DNA from: Aphodoplasma sp045541115
GTDB lineage: Bacteria; Bacillota; Clostridia; UBA1381; UMGS1253
Assembly (NCBI GenBank): GCA_045541115.1
Contig: JAZQIM010000014.1
Location: 1-64,000, forward strand
Reading direction: 5' to 3'
Length of the DNA stretch: 64,000 nt
The first letter of the stretch is position 1. The number at the start of each line of letters is the position of its first letter. Below, one piece after another: positions 16,866 through 24,620 of this stretch. A model generated the notes under the pieces. The model had not been told where the DNA came from. It saw nothing but the letters and a program-made list of their open reading frames with translations, and did no database searches. Both the position numbers and the translations under genes were made by a program.

Positions 16866-17033
16866 ATGAGTAAAAACAAAGCAAAATTTGAGTCAAAAGC
16901 ACAACAAAGGGCTCAGCAAGTAGTCGATGCATATGTTAATCATTTTCAACTGAGATCTGATCCTATGGGAAGCTGGACAGGAAAACCCGAAACGCCTGGC
17001 GACGTTCCCGTACAAGATGCAGACGATTTATAA
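16866..17033 (+). CDS. Small 55-residue protein with conserved-looking C-terminal motif
   Basis: A short ORF with its own ribosome site (GGAGG, 5 nt before the ATG) and its own terminator. The N-terminal half is a charged, Gln-rich helix (KAKFESKAQQRAQQVVDAYV); the C-terminal half is polar and Pro/Gly-rich, with DPMGSWTGKPETPGDVP and then VQDADDL as the C terminus. I recall similar DPxGSxTG...PVQDADDL tails in small hypothetical proteins of gut Clostridia, but have no function for them. It has no membrane segment or signal peptide. It is isolated on the plus strand between two minus-strand operons. The AT-rich sequence before it holds no clear SigA promoter. Confidence 0.7.
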   Translation: MSKNKAKFESKAQQRAQQVVDAYVNHFQLRSDPMGSWTGKPETPGDVPVQDADDL

Positions 17034-17036
17034 ATG

Positions 17037-17064
17037 AAAAAGGCTGCCATATATGGCAGCCTTT
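17037..17064. terminator. Bidirectional terminator between small ORF and lytic transglycosylase
   Basis: Near-perfect palindrome with 14-nt arms (17037-17050 and 17051-17064, core GGCTGCCAT/ATGGCAGCC). A run of A's opens it and T's close it, so it can serve both convergent transcripts. Confidence 0.85.
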
Positions 17065-17069
17065 TAATG

Positions 17070-17633
17070 TCAAAAATTTGGATAAAGTTTTTTATATCGT
17101 AATATATATTTTTCAATGTTTTCTACGTATTTCTTTGTTTCCGGAAACGGTATCGTTTCAAGAGTTTTTCCATCTGATGAATACTTATCGTTTGAAAGCC
17201 ATTTGTTTACATTGCCGCTACCTGCGTTATATGCATACAATGCAAGCGTCACATCACCATTATATTGGTCAATCAAATATTTTAAATACCAACATCCAAT
17301 ACTGACATTTGTTGAGGGGTCATGTATGCTTGATATATCAAAGTCATTTAGCTTCATTTTTGACGCTGACCATATAGCCGTCGCATCTGTAATTTGCATA
17401 AGTCCTTTTGCACCTTTATTTGAAGCGGCATCAGCTACAAAATTACTCTCCGCTTTAATAAGTGCAAGCACTAAATATGGGTCGAGTTCGTTTTCTAATG
17501 CATGTTGCTTTATAACGCTCTCATATTTTACAGGGTAAATAATGTTCATAACAGCATGATATATCGGTGCAATTAGCAACGAAATCGTAATAGCTATAAT
17601 TAAAACGATAAAAAATACCGTCTTACCTTTCAC
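17070..17633 (-). CDS. Membrane-anchored lytic transglycosylase (SLT domain)
   Basis: Cleaves peptidoglycan glycan strands. A hydrophobic N-terminal anchor (residues 5-30) is followed by an SLT/lysozyme-like domain: the catalytic Glu is in LVLALIKAESNF, then SNKGAKGLMQIT and the ALYAYNAGSGNV motif with KYVENI near the end. The 187 residues place it in the YjbJ/SleB-independent short SLT group common in Clostridia. The GTG start overlaps the end of coaE by 11 nt, with GGAGG upstream, indicating translational coupling. It acts outside the membrane. Confidence 0.9.
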   Translation of the reverse strand: MKGKTVFFIVLIIAITISLLIAPIYHAVMNIIYPVKYESVIKQHALENELDPYLVLALIKAESNFVADAASNKGAKGLMQITDATAIWSASKMKLNDFDISSIHDPSTNVSIGCWYLKYLIDQYNGDVTLALYAYNAGSGNVNKWLSNDKYSSDGKTLETIPFPETKKYVENIEKYILRYKKLYPNF

Positions 17634-18222
17634 TTGTAACTACCCCTCCAATTTCATGCAGTATATCATCAAGAAGTACTTCTAATGACTCATCGCCCGA
17701 ATTATTTATAACAAAATCTGCGTATTGAACATATTTTGCATCAGGCTCTTGTGAATTTATTCTGTCACACGCAGCTTTTTGCGATATACCATCGCGCTCC
17801 ATAATTCTTTTTATGCGCACATCTTTTTCTGCAATCACGGCAATAACATGATCGCACATATCGATTATACCGCTCTCTTTTAAAACAGCTGCATCTATTG
17901 CAGATATATCGCTTGTTTTCTCCGAAAGTCTTTGTTTTACAATTTCAGTTATATACTTATGAGTTATTTCGTTTAGCTTTTTTAGCTCTCCTCGATCAGT
18001 AAAAACTATCGATGCAAGCTTTTTTCTGTCAAGTTCTCCTGATGAAAGTAATACATCTTTCCCAAATTCATTTACAATTTCATCAAGCGCAGGCTTGCCT
18101 TTCTCAACGACCTCACGACCAATTATGTCTGCATCTATAACATCAATTCCTTTTTGGCGCATAAGCATTGCGACGGTGCTTTTTCCGCTGCCGCTTCCAC
18201 CTGTAAGACCAATTACTACCAT
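17623..18222 (-). CDS. coaE: Dephospho-CoA kinase
   Basis: Last step of CoA synthesis: phosphorylates dephospho-CoA at the 3' position of ribose. The P-loop GLTGGSGSGKSTVA is at residue 5, with DADIIGREVV after it and the LID segment RIKRIMERDG. The length of 199 residues is standard. AAGGAGG precedes the ATG. Gene order polA-coaE-lytic transglycosylase is common in Clostridia and Bacilli; spacing to polA is 30 nt. Confidence 0.95.
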   Translation of the reverse strand: MVVIGLTGGSGSGKSTVAMLMRQKGIDVIDADIIGREVVEKGKPALDEIVNEFGKDVLLSSGELDRKKLASIVFTDRGELKKLNEITHKYITEIVKQRLSEKTSDISAIDAAVLKESGIIDMCDHVIAVIAEKDVRIKRIMERDGISQKAACDRINSQEPDAKYVQYADFVINNSGDESLEVLLDDILHEIGGVVTSER

Positions 18223-18252
18223 AAAATTTCCTCCTTATATTATTTGCAAACA

Positions 18253-20934
18253 TTATTTTGCATCAAACCATGTTTTTGCACTTTTTGCTTCTGCCAGAAG
18301 CTTTACATCAAGCTCTACTACATTTTCCATCTCATAGCTTAAAATTTCTTTTACACGCTTGACCTCATCATCGTATGCCTCAACGATCAATTCGTCGTGC
18401 ACTTGTAAAATAAGCTTTGATTTTAGATTTTCTTCTTTAAGACGATTGTATACTCGAACCATTGCAAGCTTTATTATATCTGCTGCGCTACCTTGTATCG
18501 GTGTATTTAAAGCAACACGCTCTCCAAAAGCTCTGATATTATGATTCGACGCTTTTAATTCCGGAATATATCTTCGTCTTCCAAAGATTGTTGTAACAAA
18601 TCCGTTTTTATACGCCTCATCTTTAATCTCATCCATATACTTCTTTACACCTTTGTAATGTTCGAGATATCCTTCGATATATTTTTTCGCCTCATATACA
18701 CTTATGTTCAAGTCCTTTGACAGACTAAACTCCCCTATCCCATACACAATTCCAAAGTTCACAGCCTTCGCGTTTGAACGCTGCGATGCGCTAACTTGCT
18801 CGAGTGGAATTTTAAGCACCTGTGATGCTGTTACCGCATGAATATCGATACCATCTCTAAATGCCTTTATCATCTCTTCGTCATGTGCAATATGAGCAAG
18901 TATACGAAGTTCAATCTGCGAATAGTCTGCATCAACAAGTGTACAGCCTTGTTTTGCAACGAACATCTTCCTTATCTCTCGTCCGAGCGGGTGTCTGACA
19001 GGTATATTTTGCATATTAGGTTCTGTTGAACTTATACGTCCCGTCGCAGTAACTGTCTGATTAAAGCTCGAGTGTATTCTTCCTGTTTTTGGGTTTATAA
19101 CAGTCAAAAGACCATCTGCGTACGTTGTTTTAATTTTATTTATAAGTCTGTATTCAATAACATGCTCGATAATGTCATGTGTTCCAAGAAGCTTTTCAAG
19201 AACTGTTGCATCGGTCGAATAGCCTGTTTTCGTCTTTTTTATAACCTTTAACCCAAGCTTGTCAAACAATATCTCACCGAGCTGTTTTGTTGAGTTAATG
19301 TTAAATTCACATCCTGCGAGCAAATAAATTTTTTCGCTCAGTTCCTGTATGCGCTTTGTAAGCGTTTCGTTAAATTCAGACAAATTTTCTTTGTCGACTT
19401 CAATGCCAACTGTTTGCATGTCAGAAAGAACATAGACGAGCGGTAACTCAATGTTATAATACAACTCGTGCTGACCATTTTTCTCGAGTTGTTCCGATAT
19501 ATATCTATACAGCTTTGAAATGCACATAAGCTGTCGGCATGCAAAATCAGATGCTTTATTTTCATCAATGTCGCATATGCGCATATAACTCTTACCCCTG
19601 CCGAGCACTTCCTCCTGAGCAGCTAAATTAAGCGATAAATACTCTGATGCAAGTATGCTAAGCTCATAATCGGTTCTTGAAGGTTCAAGAATGTACGCTC
19701 CAATTGCAGTATCAAAAGCAAGCGCGTTATATTTTATATTATATCGCGATAATAAAACGATATCATCCTTTGCGCCATGTGCAATCTTTTTAATTTTTTC
19801 ATTAGAAAATACTTTTTCAAACGCGCCAAGAATCATATGTTCGGGCAAAAACAACCCCGATGGAATATAGTATACTTCGTTATTAAAATATACCGCCATT
19901 GCATCAAGCATGCCGCCGGTTTGATATATTCTGTACATAAAAATATCTTCATCAGTTATTGAATCTACAACCGTATCAAGCTCATCCGGGGCATTCACAA
20001 TTGCAATATCTATCAAATCAATCTCATGCTCTTTAGAAGAAGCTACTATTTTCACTTTGTTGTCTAATTCAAGCTTTTTAATAAGGCTTTTAAATTCAAG
20101 TTTTGTCAAAATATCGTATAGAGCAGTGTTGTCATATTCTTTGACACGTGACGAATCAAATTCAAAATCAAGCTCAACATTTTTATCGATAGTTGCAAGT
20201 TTTTTACTCAAAAATGCCGAATCTTTACCGTTTGTAAGCTTTGTAAGTGTTGCGCCTTTTACGCCGCTTTCTTCAATATTATTGTATAGATTCTCAATGC
20301 TTTTACAGTTTTGAATCAATGCAAGGGCCGTTTTTTCTCCAATACCCATAACGCCCGGTATATTGTCTGATTTATCGCCCATAAGAGCCTTTACATCTAT
20401 AAATTGCTCTGGTGTTACACCGTATTTTTCAATAACGGCATTTTTATCGTAAATATCTGTATTAGTATTGCCTTTCGATGTTGTTGTAAGGTAAATTTTT
20501 GTAGTATCTGTCGCCAGCTGCAAATCATCTTTGTCGCCCGTTACAATAATACATTCAACATTATTTTTGTCACATATATTTGACACTGTTCCAATTATAT
20601 CATCGGCTTCAAAGCCTTCTTTTTCAAGTATTTTTACATTCATTGCACCAAGAACCTGCTTCATAATCGGCATCTGTGCAGATAATTCTTCAGGCATACT
20701 TTTTCTTTGCGCTTTGTATTCGTCAAACATTTTATGTCTAAACGTCGGTGCAGGAAGGTCAAATGCAACACAAACATATTCAGGCTTAATTTCAAGCAAG
20801 TATTTAAGCATTATATTTAAAAAACCGTATACAGCATTTGTCGGCAAGCCATCTTTTGTTGTAAGCATACGTATACCATAAAATGCTCGATTTATTATGC
20901 TATTACCATCTATAATTACAAGACGCTCGCCCAT
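18253..20934 (-). CDS. polA: DNA polymerase I
   Basis: Repair and Okazaki-fragment polymerase, 893 residues. The N-terminal 5'-3' exonuclease (residues 1-290) includes GNSIINRAFYGI and a helix-3-turn region with VMGIGEKTALALI. The middle domain retains the 3'-5' exonuclease fold (AHGAKDDIVLL, FDTAIGAYILEP), but the first motif DxE is replaced by MLDAMAVYF, so proofreading is probably lost, as in Bacillus Pol I. Polymerase motifs A (DYSQIELRILAH), B (RSNAKAVNFGIVYG) and C (LQVHDELIVEA) are intact. AAGGAG precedes the ATG, and a SigA promoter lies 40-70 nt upstream. Confidence 0.96.
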   Translation of the reverse strand: MGERLVIIDGNSIINRAFYGIRMLTTKDGLPTNAVYGFLNIMLKYLLEIKPEYVCVAFDLPAPTFRHKMFDEYKAQRKSMPEELSAQMPIMKQVLGAMNVKILEKEGFEADDIIGTVSNICDKNNVECIIVTGDKDDLQLATDTTKIYLTTTSKGNTNTDIYDKNAVIEKYGVTPEQFIDVKALMGDKSDNIPGVMGIGEKTALALIQNCKSIENLYNNIEESGVKGATLTKLTNGKDSAFLSKKLATIDKNVELDFEFDSSRVKEYDNTALYDILTKLEFKSLIKKLELDNKVKIVASSKEHEIDLIDIAIVNAPDELDTVVDSITDEDIFMYRIYQTGGMLDAMAVYFNNEVYYIPSGLFLPEHMILGAFEKVFSNEKIKKIAHGAKDDIVLLSRYNIKYNALAFDTAIGAYILEPSRTDYELSILASEYLSLNLAAQEEVLGRGKSYMRICDIDENKASDFACRQLMCISKLYRYISEQLEKNGQHELYYNIELPLVYVLSDMQTVGIEVDKENLSEFNETLTKRIQELSEKIYLLAGCEFNINSTKQLGEILFDKLGLKVIKKTKTGYSTDATVLEKLLGTHDIIEHVIEYRLINKIKTTYADGLLTVINPKTGRIHSSFNQTVTATGRISSTEPNMQNIPVRHPLGREIRKMFVAKQGCTLVDADYSQIELRILAHIAHDEEMIKAFRDGIDIHAVTASQVLKIPLEQVSASQRSNAKAVNFGIVYGIGEFSLSKDLNISVYEAKKYIEGYLEHYKGVKKYMDEIKDEAYKNGFVTTIFGRRRYIPELKASNHNIRAFGERVALNTPIQGSAADIIKLAMVRVYNRLKEENLKSKLILQVHDELIVEAYDDEVKRVKEILSYEMENVVELDVKLLAEAKSAKTWFDAK

Positions 20935-20977
20935 AATTTTACTCCTTAATGTTTTTTGAATAAATATCCATATTATA

Positions 20978-21006
20978 ATATTAAAATATATCTCTTAATA
21001 AGTCAA
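20978..21006 (-). promoter_or_regulatory. SigA-type promoter of polA-coaE operon
   Basis: TTGACT (21006-21001) and TAATAT (20983-20978) on the minus strand with a 17-nt spacer. A perfect TATAAT also lies a few bases further on but at a poor spacing. Confidence 0.6.
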
Positions 21007-21075
21007 GTGTCTTTGCTTTTTCTTGACTGTTTTGTAATGAAAATAAAATAATTTATATTCATATTTTTGTACTAT

Positions 21076-21103
21076 ATTATTGACTTTAATCATCACATAT
21101 AAT
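21076..21103 (+). promoter_or_regulatory. Possible sporulation (SigE-type) promoter of cotJABC
   Basis: CATATAAT at 21096-21103 fits the SigE -10 consensus, with ATTATT at 21076-21081 as a possible -35, 14 nt away. A second -10-like CATACAT is at 21137-21143. The cotJ operon is SigE-dependent in Bacillus subtilis, which is why I looked for this; the match alone is weak. Confidence 0.3.
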
Positions 21104-21172
21104 GATCTGTAAACATATTATGTAATGTGTGCAACGCATACATCATTAAATTATATAGAAAGGAACGGATTT

Positions 21173-21373
21173 ATGGCAAACATGGATTTAGACTTTACAG
21201 CTACAAATCCTATGCCAAAGGTTGGCTATGCATTTGTGCCTATGCAGATATTTAAAGAAACATACTCCCCTGACAAAGCACTTGTGCAAGGAACCGTCTT
21301 CCCGGAGCTTGATATAAGCATGGCGGAATACGGCAAACAATATTCAAAGGAGGATAATGATGGAAATAAATAA
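21173..21373 (+). CDS. cotJA: Spore coat associated protein CotJA
   Basis: A 66-residue spore-coat component needed for CotJC assembly in Bacillus. The segment GYAFVPMQIFKETYSPDKAL followed by GTVFPELDISMAEYG is diagnostic for CotJA. The ATG at 21173 has AAAGGA 8 nt upstream. It overlaps the start of cotJB, so the two are translationally coupled. It shows that the organism sporulates. Confidence 0.9.
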   Translation: MANMDLDFTATNPMPKVGYAFVPMQIFKETYSPDKALVQGTVFPELDISMAEYGKQYSKEDNDGNK

Positions 21374-21632
21374 TATTACACCACAAAGCGAAAGAGCTAA
21401 AATGCTTAATAAGCTACAGGGATATAAGCTTGCAGCGTATGATTTAGGCTTATTTTTAAATACACATCCAACAGATAAGCGCGCTCTTATGATGCATAGA
21501 GAACTTTGTCTAAAAGCAGATGAGCTGGCGCAGGATTTTGAGAAAAAATTTGGTCCGTTATCGATGGGCGCAAATAAAAACGACGAGGCTTGGGACTGGG
21601 TTAAAGGTCCATGGCCTTGGGAACAACAGTAG
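21360..21632 (+). CDS. cotJB: Spore coat protein CotJB
   Basis: A 90-residue CotJB: the helical N-terminal half has MLNKLQGYKLAAYDLGLFLN and the C terminus ends WDWVKGPWPWEQQ, which is typical of the family. Two adjacent ATGs (21357 and 21360) are possible; the second has the better spacing to AAAGGAGG. It overlaps the end of cotJA and precedes cotJC by 14 nt. Confidence 0.92.
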   Translation: MEINNITPQSERAKMLNKLQGYKLAAYDLGLFLNTHPTDKRALMMHRELCLKADELAQDFEKKFGPLSMGANKNDEAWDWVKGPWPWEQQ

Positions 21633-21646
21633 GAGGTATATAATAT

Positions 21647-22237
21647 ATGTGGGAATATAAAAAACATCTTCAATTTCCTATCGACATAAAAACGCCAAAC
21701 CCCAAGCTTGCAAACTTTATTGTTAGCCAATACGGTGGCCCGAATGGCGAACTTGGAGCGTCTATGCGTTATTTATCGCAGCGTTTTTCAATGCCTAATG
21801 AAGTAACACGTGCAACACTTAATGACATAGGTACAGAAGAACTTGCACATCTTGAAATGGTTGGAACACTCGTTCGTCAGCTCGCCAGAAATGCTACAAC
21901 AGGTCAGATTGAAAACAGTCCACTCGCACAGTATTTTATAAATCATGGTCGGGGCGTTTACCCTGCCGATACAACAGGCGTGCCATGGGATGCTAATACA
22001 ATAGCTGTTAGCGGTGATCCAATTACTGATTTAGTTGAGGACTTGGCAGCAGAACAAAAAGCACGCGCGACCTATGATAACATTCTTCGTTTTTCAGATG
22101 ACCCTGATGTAAATAAGGTAATAAAATTCTTGCGCGAACGTGAAATTGTTCATTTCCAAAGATTTGGTGAAGCGCTAAACTACGTGCAAAACCGTCCAAT
22201 ACAGAAAAGATACTTTATGGGTAATATGAATAAGTAA
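21647..22237 (+). CDS. cotJC: Spore coat protein CotJC (manganese catalase family)
   Basis: A 196-residue spore-coat protein related to di-manganese catalases. Metal ligands of the four-helix bundle are visible: Glu/His in DIGTEELAHLEMVGTLVRQL and again Glu/His in FLREREIVHFQRFGEAL. LAAEQKARATYDNIL is also typical. AGGAGG precedes the ATG. Last gene of the operon, followed by a terminator. Whether it destroys peroxide in the spore coat is known only for some relatives. Confidence 0.93.
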   Translation: MWEYKKHLQFPIDIKTPNPKLANFIVSQYGGPNGELGASMRYLSQRFSMPNEVTRATLNDIGTEELAHLEMVGTLVRQLARNATTGQIENSPLAQYFINHGRGVYPADTTGVPWDANTIAVSGDPITDLVEDLAAEQKARATYDNILRFSDDPDVNKVIKFLREREIVHFQRFGEALNYVQNRPIQKRYFMGNMNK

Positions 22238-22250
22238 GCTTATGCATAAT

Positions 22251-22276
22251 AAAAGAGCCTCACATGAGGCTCTTTT
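22251..22276. terminator. Bidirectional terminator between cotJC and Na/Pi transporter
   Basis: A 12-bp perfect stem (AAAAGAGCCTCA 22251-22262 with 22265-22276) with a two-base loop, with A's before and T's after, between convergent genes. Confidence 0.85.
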
Positions 22277-22287
22277 TACATAAACAT

Positions 22288-24045
22288 TTAATTTATTCCG
22301 TATTTCTTTTTGTAATCATCATAGAGCTTTTTAAAGTTATTTTCGCCGTCATATTTTACGTGGCTCAAATAATCGTGCGGCTCAAAACTCTCTGTTCCCT
22401 TTTGAAGAACTGTTACGCCGATGTTTGAACAGTGGTCAGCAATTCTTTCAAAATTAGTTATAATGTCAGAATATACAAAACCAAGTTCGATTGTACACTT
22501 ATTATTTTGAAGACGTGCAATATGGTTCTTTTTGAGCATATATTTAAGTTTGTCAATAACCTGTTCTAACGGCTCTATTTTGATAGCATATTCATGTCCG
22601 TCAGGCTTTTCAATAGTTTTAATCGTTATATCTATAATTTCTTTTATCGCATTTGAAATTGTTTCAATTTCCTTCATGGCTTCAGGAGAGAAGGTTATAT
22701 TCTTGTCATATATTTCTTTTGACGCGCCAATTAGATTACAAGCATGGTCAGAAATTCTTTCGGCATCTCCTATAATATGAAGAAGTGCAGTTACTTCGTT
22801 TGCTTCACGTTCTGTGAGCTGATGTCCCGCCAATTTAACAAGATACGCACCGAGCTTATCCTCGTAATTATCAACAAGCGTTTCAAGCTTTTTAATATCC
22901 TCTTCAACCTTTTCGTTATAATTAAATAAACAATCTAATGCATCATACACAGATTTTCCCGTATGTTTCATCATTTCCGTTATAATTTCTTTTGCCTTTT
23001 CAAGAGCAAATCCGGGAACTGACAAGAAACGGTCGTCAAGCACTCTTAAATTGTCTTCAACAACAACATCGTCTGATCTTACACTCCATATCGCAAGCTT
23101 TTCTATAAAATTACAGAAAGGAATTAAAATCACTGTAGAAAGTATGTTAAACATCGTGTGAACTACCGCTATTGAAAATACACTTGCCTGTCCATTCATA
23201 AATGAAAAATCAAACAGATAATCAAACAGATAGAATAGACCGCCGACAACAACCACACCAATGAATTTAATATAAACACAAGAAAGTGCCACTCTCTTCG
23301 AATCTTTATTACCGCTGATAGCAGATATAACAGGTGTAATCGTTGTGCCAATATTTTGTCCTAATATTACAGGCAGTGCCGTTGCCATAGGTATTGCACC
23401 TGTTAATGACAATGCCTGCAAAATACCAATTGATGCAGATGATGACTGGATAATTGCAGTAAGAATTGTACCACACAAAATTCCAAGAACAGGATTTTCA
23501 AACATAACAAGTATGCTCTTGAATGTATCATTTTTCCCAAGAGCAGACATAGCAGTTGACATTGTTTCCATGCCAAACATCAAAACGGCAAACCCAACTA
23601 AAATTGAACCAATCGTCTTCTTTTTGCTCGATTTGCACATCATTATCATAATAACACCAATCATCGCAAGTATTGGTGTGAAAGATTCAGGTTTTAAAAG
23701 TCTTAACCATGTAGAATCAGCCGATATTCCTGTTGTACTGATTAGCCAGGCTGTAACAGTCGTACCAACGTTTGCACCCATAATAATTGCAATCGACTGT
23801 GACAGCTTCATGATACCAGAATTCACAAAACCTACAAGCATAACAGTTGTAGCTGATGAGCTTTGTATAATTGCCGTTACTAAAAACCCAAGCAAAAATC
23901 CTTTTATTCTGTTTGACGCAAGTTTTTGCAATATAGACTCAAGCTGTCCGCCCGAAAGCTTTTTTAAGCTGTCGCCCATATAATCCATTCCAAATAAAAA
24001 TAAAGCTAATCCGCCAACTAATGCAATAATTGAAAATATGTCCAT
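22288..24045 (-). CDS. Na+/phosphate cotransporter family protein with PhoU-like domain
   Basis: Membrane transporter of the NptA/YjbB type (585 residues). Two inverted Na_Pi_cotrans repeats each carry the QSSSA signature (IIQSSSATTVMLVGF near residue 60; IIQSSSASIGILQAL near residue 200), with GANVGTTVTAWL and GQNIGTTITPVI following them. The last ~220 residues are a cytoplasmic helical PhoU-like domain (ERISDHACNLIG; NFERIADHCSNIG). It probably moves phosphate with sodium, in or out. It is monocistronic with a good promoter and AGGAGG before the ATG. Confidence 0.92.
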   Translation of the reverse strand: MDIFSIIALVGGLALFLFGMDYMGDSLKKLSGGQLESILQKLASNRIKGFLLGFLVTAIIQSSSATTVMLVGFVNSGIMKLSQSIAIIMGANVGTTVTAWLISTTGISADSTWLRLLKPESFTPILAMIGVIMIMMCKSSKKKTIGSILVGFAVLMFGMETMSTAMSALGKNDTFKSILVMFENPVLGILCGTILTAIIQSSSASIGILQALSLTGAIPMATALPVILGQNIGTTITPVISAISGNKDSKRVALSCVYIKFIGVVVVGGLFYLFDYLFDFSFMNGQASVFSIAVVHTMFNILSTVILIPFCNFIEKLAIWSVRSDDVVVEDNLRVLDDRFLSVPGFALEKAKEIITEMMKHTGKSVYDALDCLFNYNEKVEEDIKKLETLVDNYEDKLGAYLVKLAGHQLTEREANEVTALLHIIGDAERISDHACNLIGASKEIYDKNITFSPEAMKEIETISNAIKEIIDITIKTIEKPDGHEYAIKIEPLEQVIDKLKYMLKKNHIARLQNNKCTIELGFVYSDIITNFERIADHCSNIGVTVLQKGTESFEPHDYLSHVKYDGENNFKKLYDDYKKKYGIN

Positions 24046-24137
24046 AATTTCCTCCTATGTTCATTCTATTAAATGTTAAATTTTATGTCTAATTTGGGAT
24101 AAAAGTATCGAACAACTCCCCATTTTTACATATTACA

Positions 24138-24165
24138 ATTATATCATTTAGTATTTTTATGTCAA
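24138..24165 (-). promoter_or_regulatory. SigA-type promoter of the Na/Pi transporter
   Basis: Perfect TTGACA (24165-24160) and TATAAT (24143-24138) on the minus strand, 16-nt spacer, about 95 nt before the start codon. The 95-nt leader shows no structure I can name. Confidence 0.7.
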
Positions 24166-24212
24166 TAGCTTATGGGTAATTTTACACATATTCTCATCGT
24201 TATTATTTAATG

Positions 24213-24620
24213 TTAAAATTTGTCACAATCAATCTCTACTATCCTATCTATTTGAATTTGTGTTTTATCTTTAAAAACAATTTTTCTTTCAAATTCATCA
24301 ATCTTTTTTACAATACCGCTATACTTTATATATTTACCGCCCGATTTGCTTATGTCAGGTACAAAGTACGTTATTGTAACTTTATTTTCATCACAAATAT
24401 TTTCTTCAATAATCTTAAGCTTGCCGTTTATTATTTCTATCATAGCTTCGCTGATTTCAGCCTCATTGTCTGTAATTCTCGCAGTTTCATATATTGCTTC
24501 TTCGTAACCCGTAAGTGCACGAAACGCCCCAAATTGCGCCGCTCTTGCTTCGCGCGATGCTCTTTGGTGATTATATATATCCGGCCTTTGTAAATTGATT
24601 ATATCATCATATTTTCCCAT
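24213..24620 (-). CDS. YolD-like protein
   Basis: A 135-residue protein with the family signature of YolD: an N-terminal MGKYDDIINLQRP, then HQRASREARAAQFGAFRALTGYEEAI and a beta-rich C-terminal half (KIIEENICDENKVTITYFVP). In Bacillus these are partners of SOS-induced Y-family polymerases; exact function is unknown. The start (ATG at 24620) lies 9 nt after GGAG and overlaps the polymerase gene by 14 nt, so translation is coupled. Confidence 0.85.
   Translation of the reverse strand: MGKYDDIINLQRPDIYNHQRASREARAAQFGAFRALTGYEEAIYETARITDNEAEISEAMIEIINGKLKIIEENICDENKVTITYFVPDISKSGGKYIKYSGIVKKIDEFERKIVFKDKTQIQIDRIVEIDCDKF

Noticed and set aside
21098..21103. SigA promoter for cotJABC (TTGACT at 21080-21085 with TATAAT)
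   Set aside because: The spacer is only 12 nt, too short for SigA; a sporulation sigma factor is more plausible.
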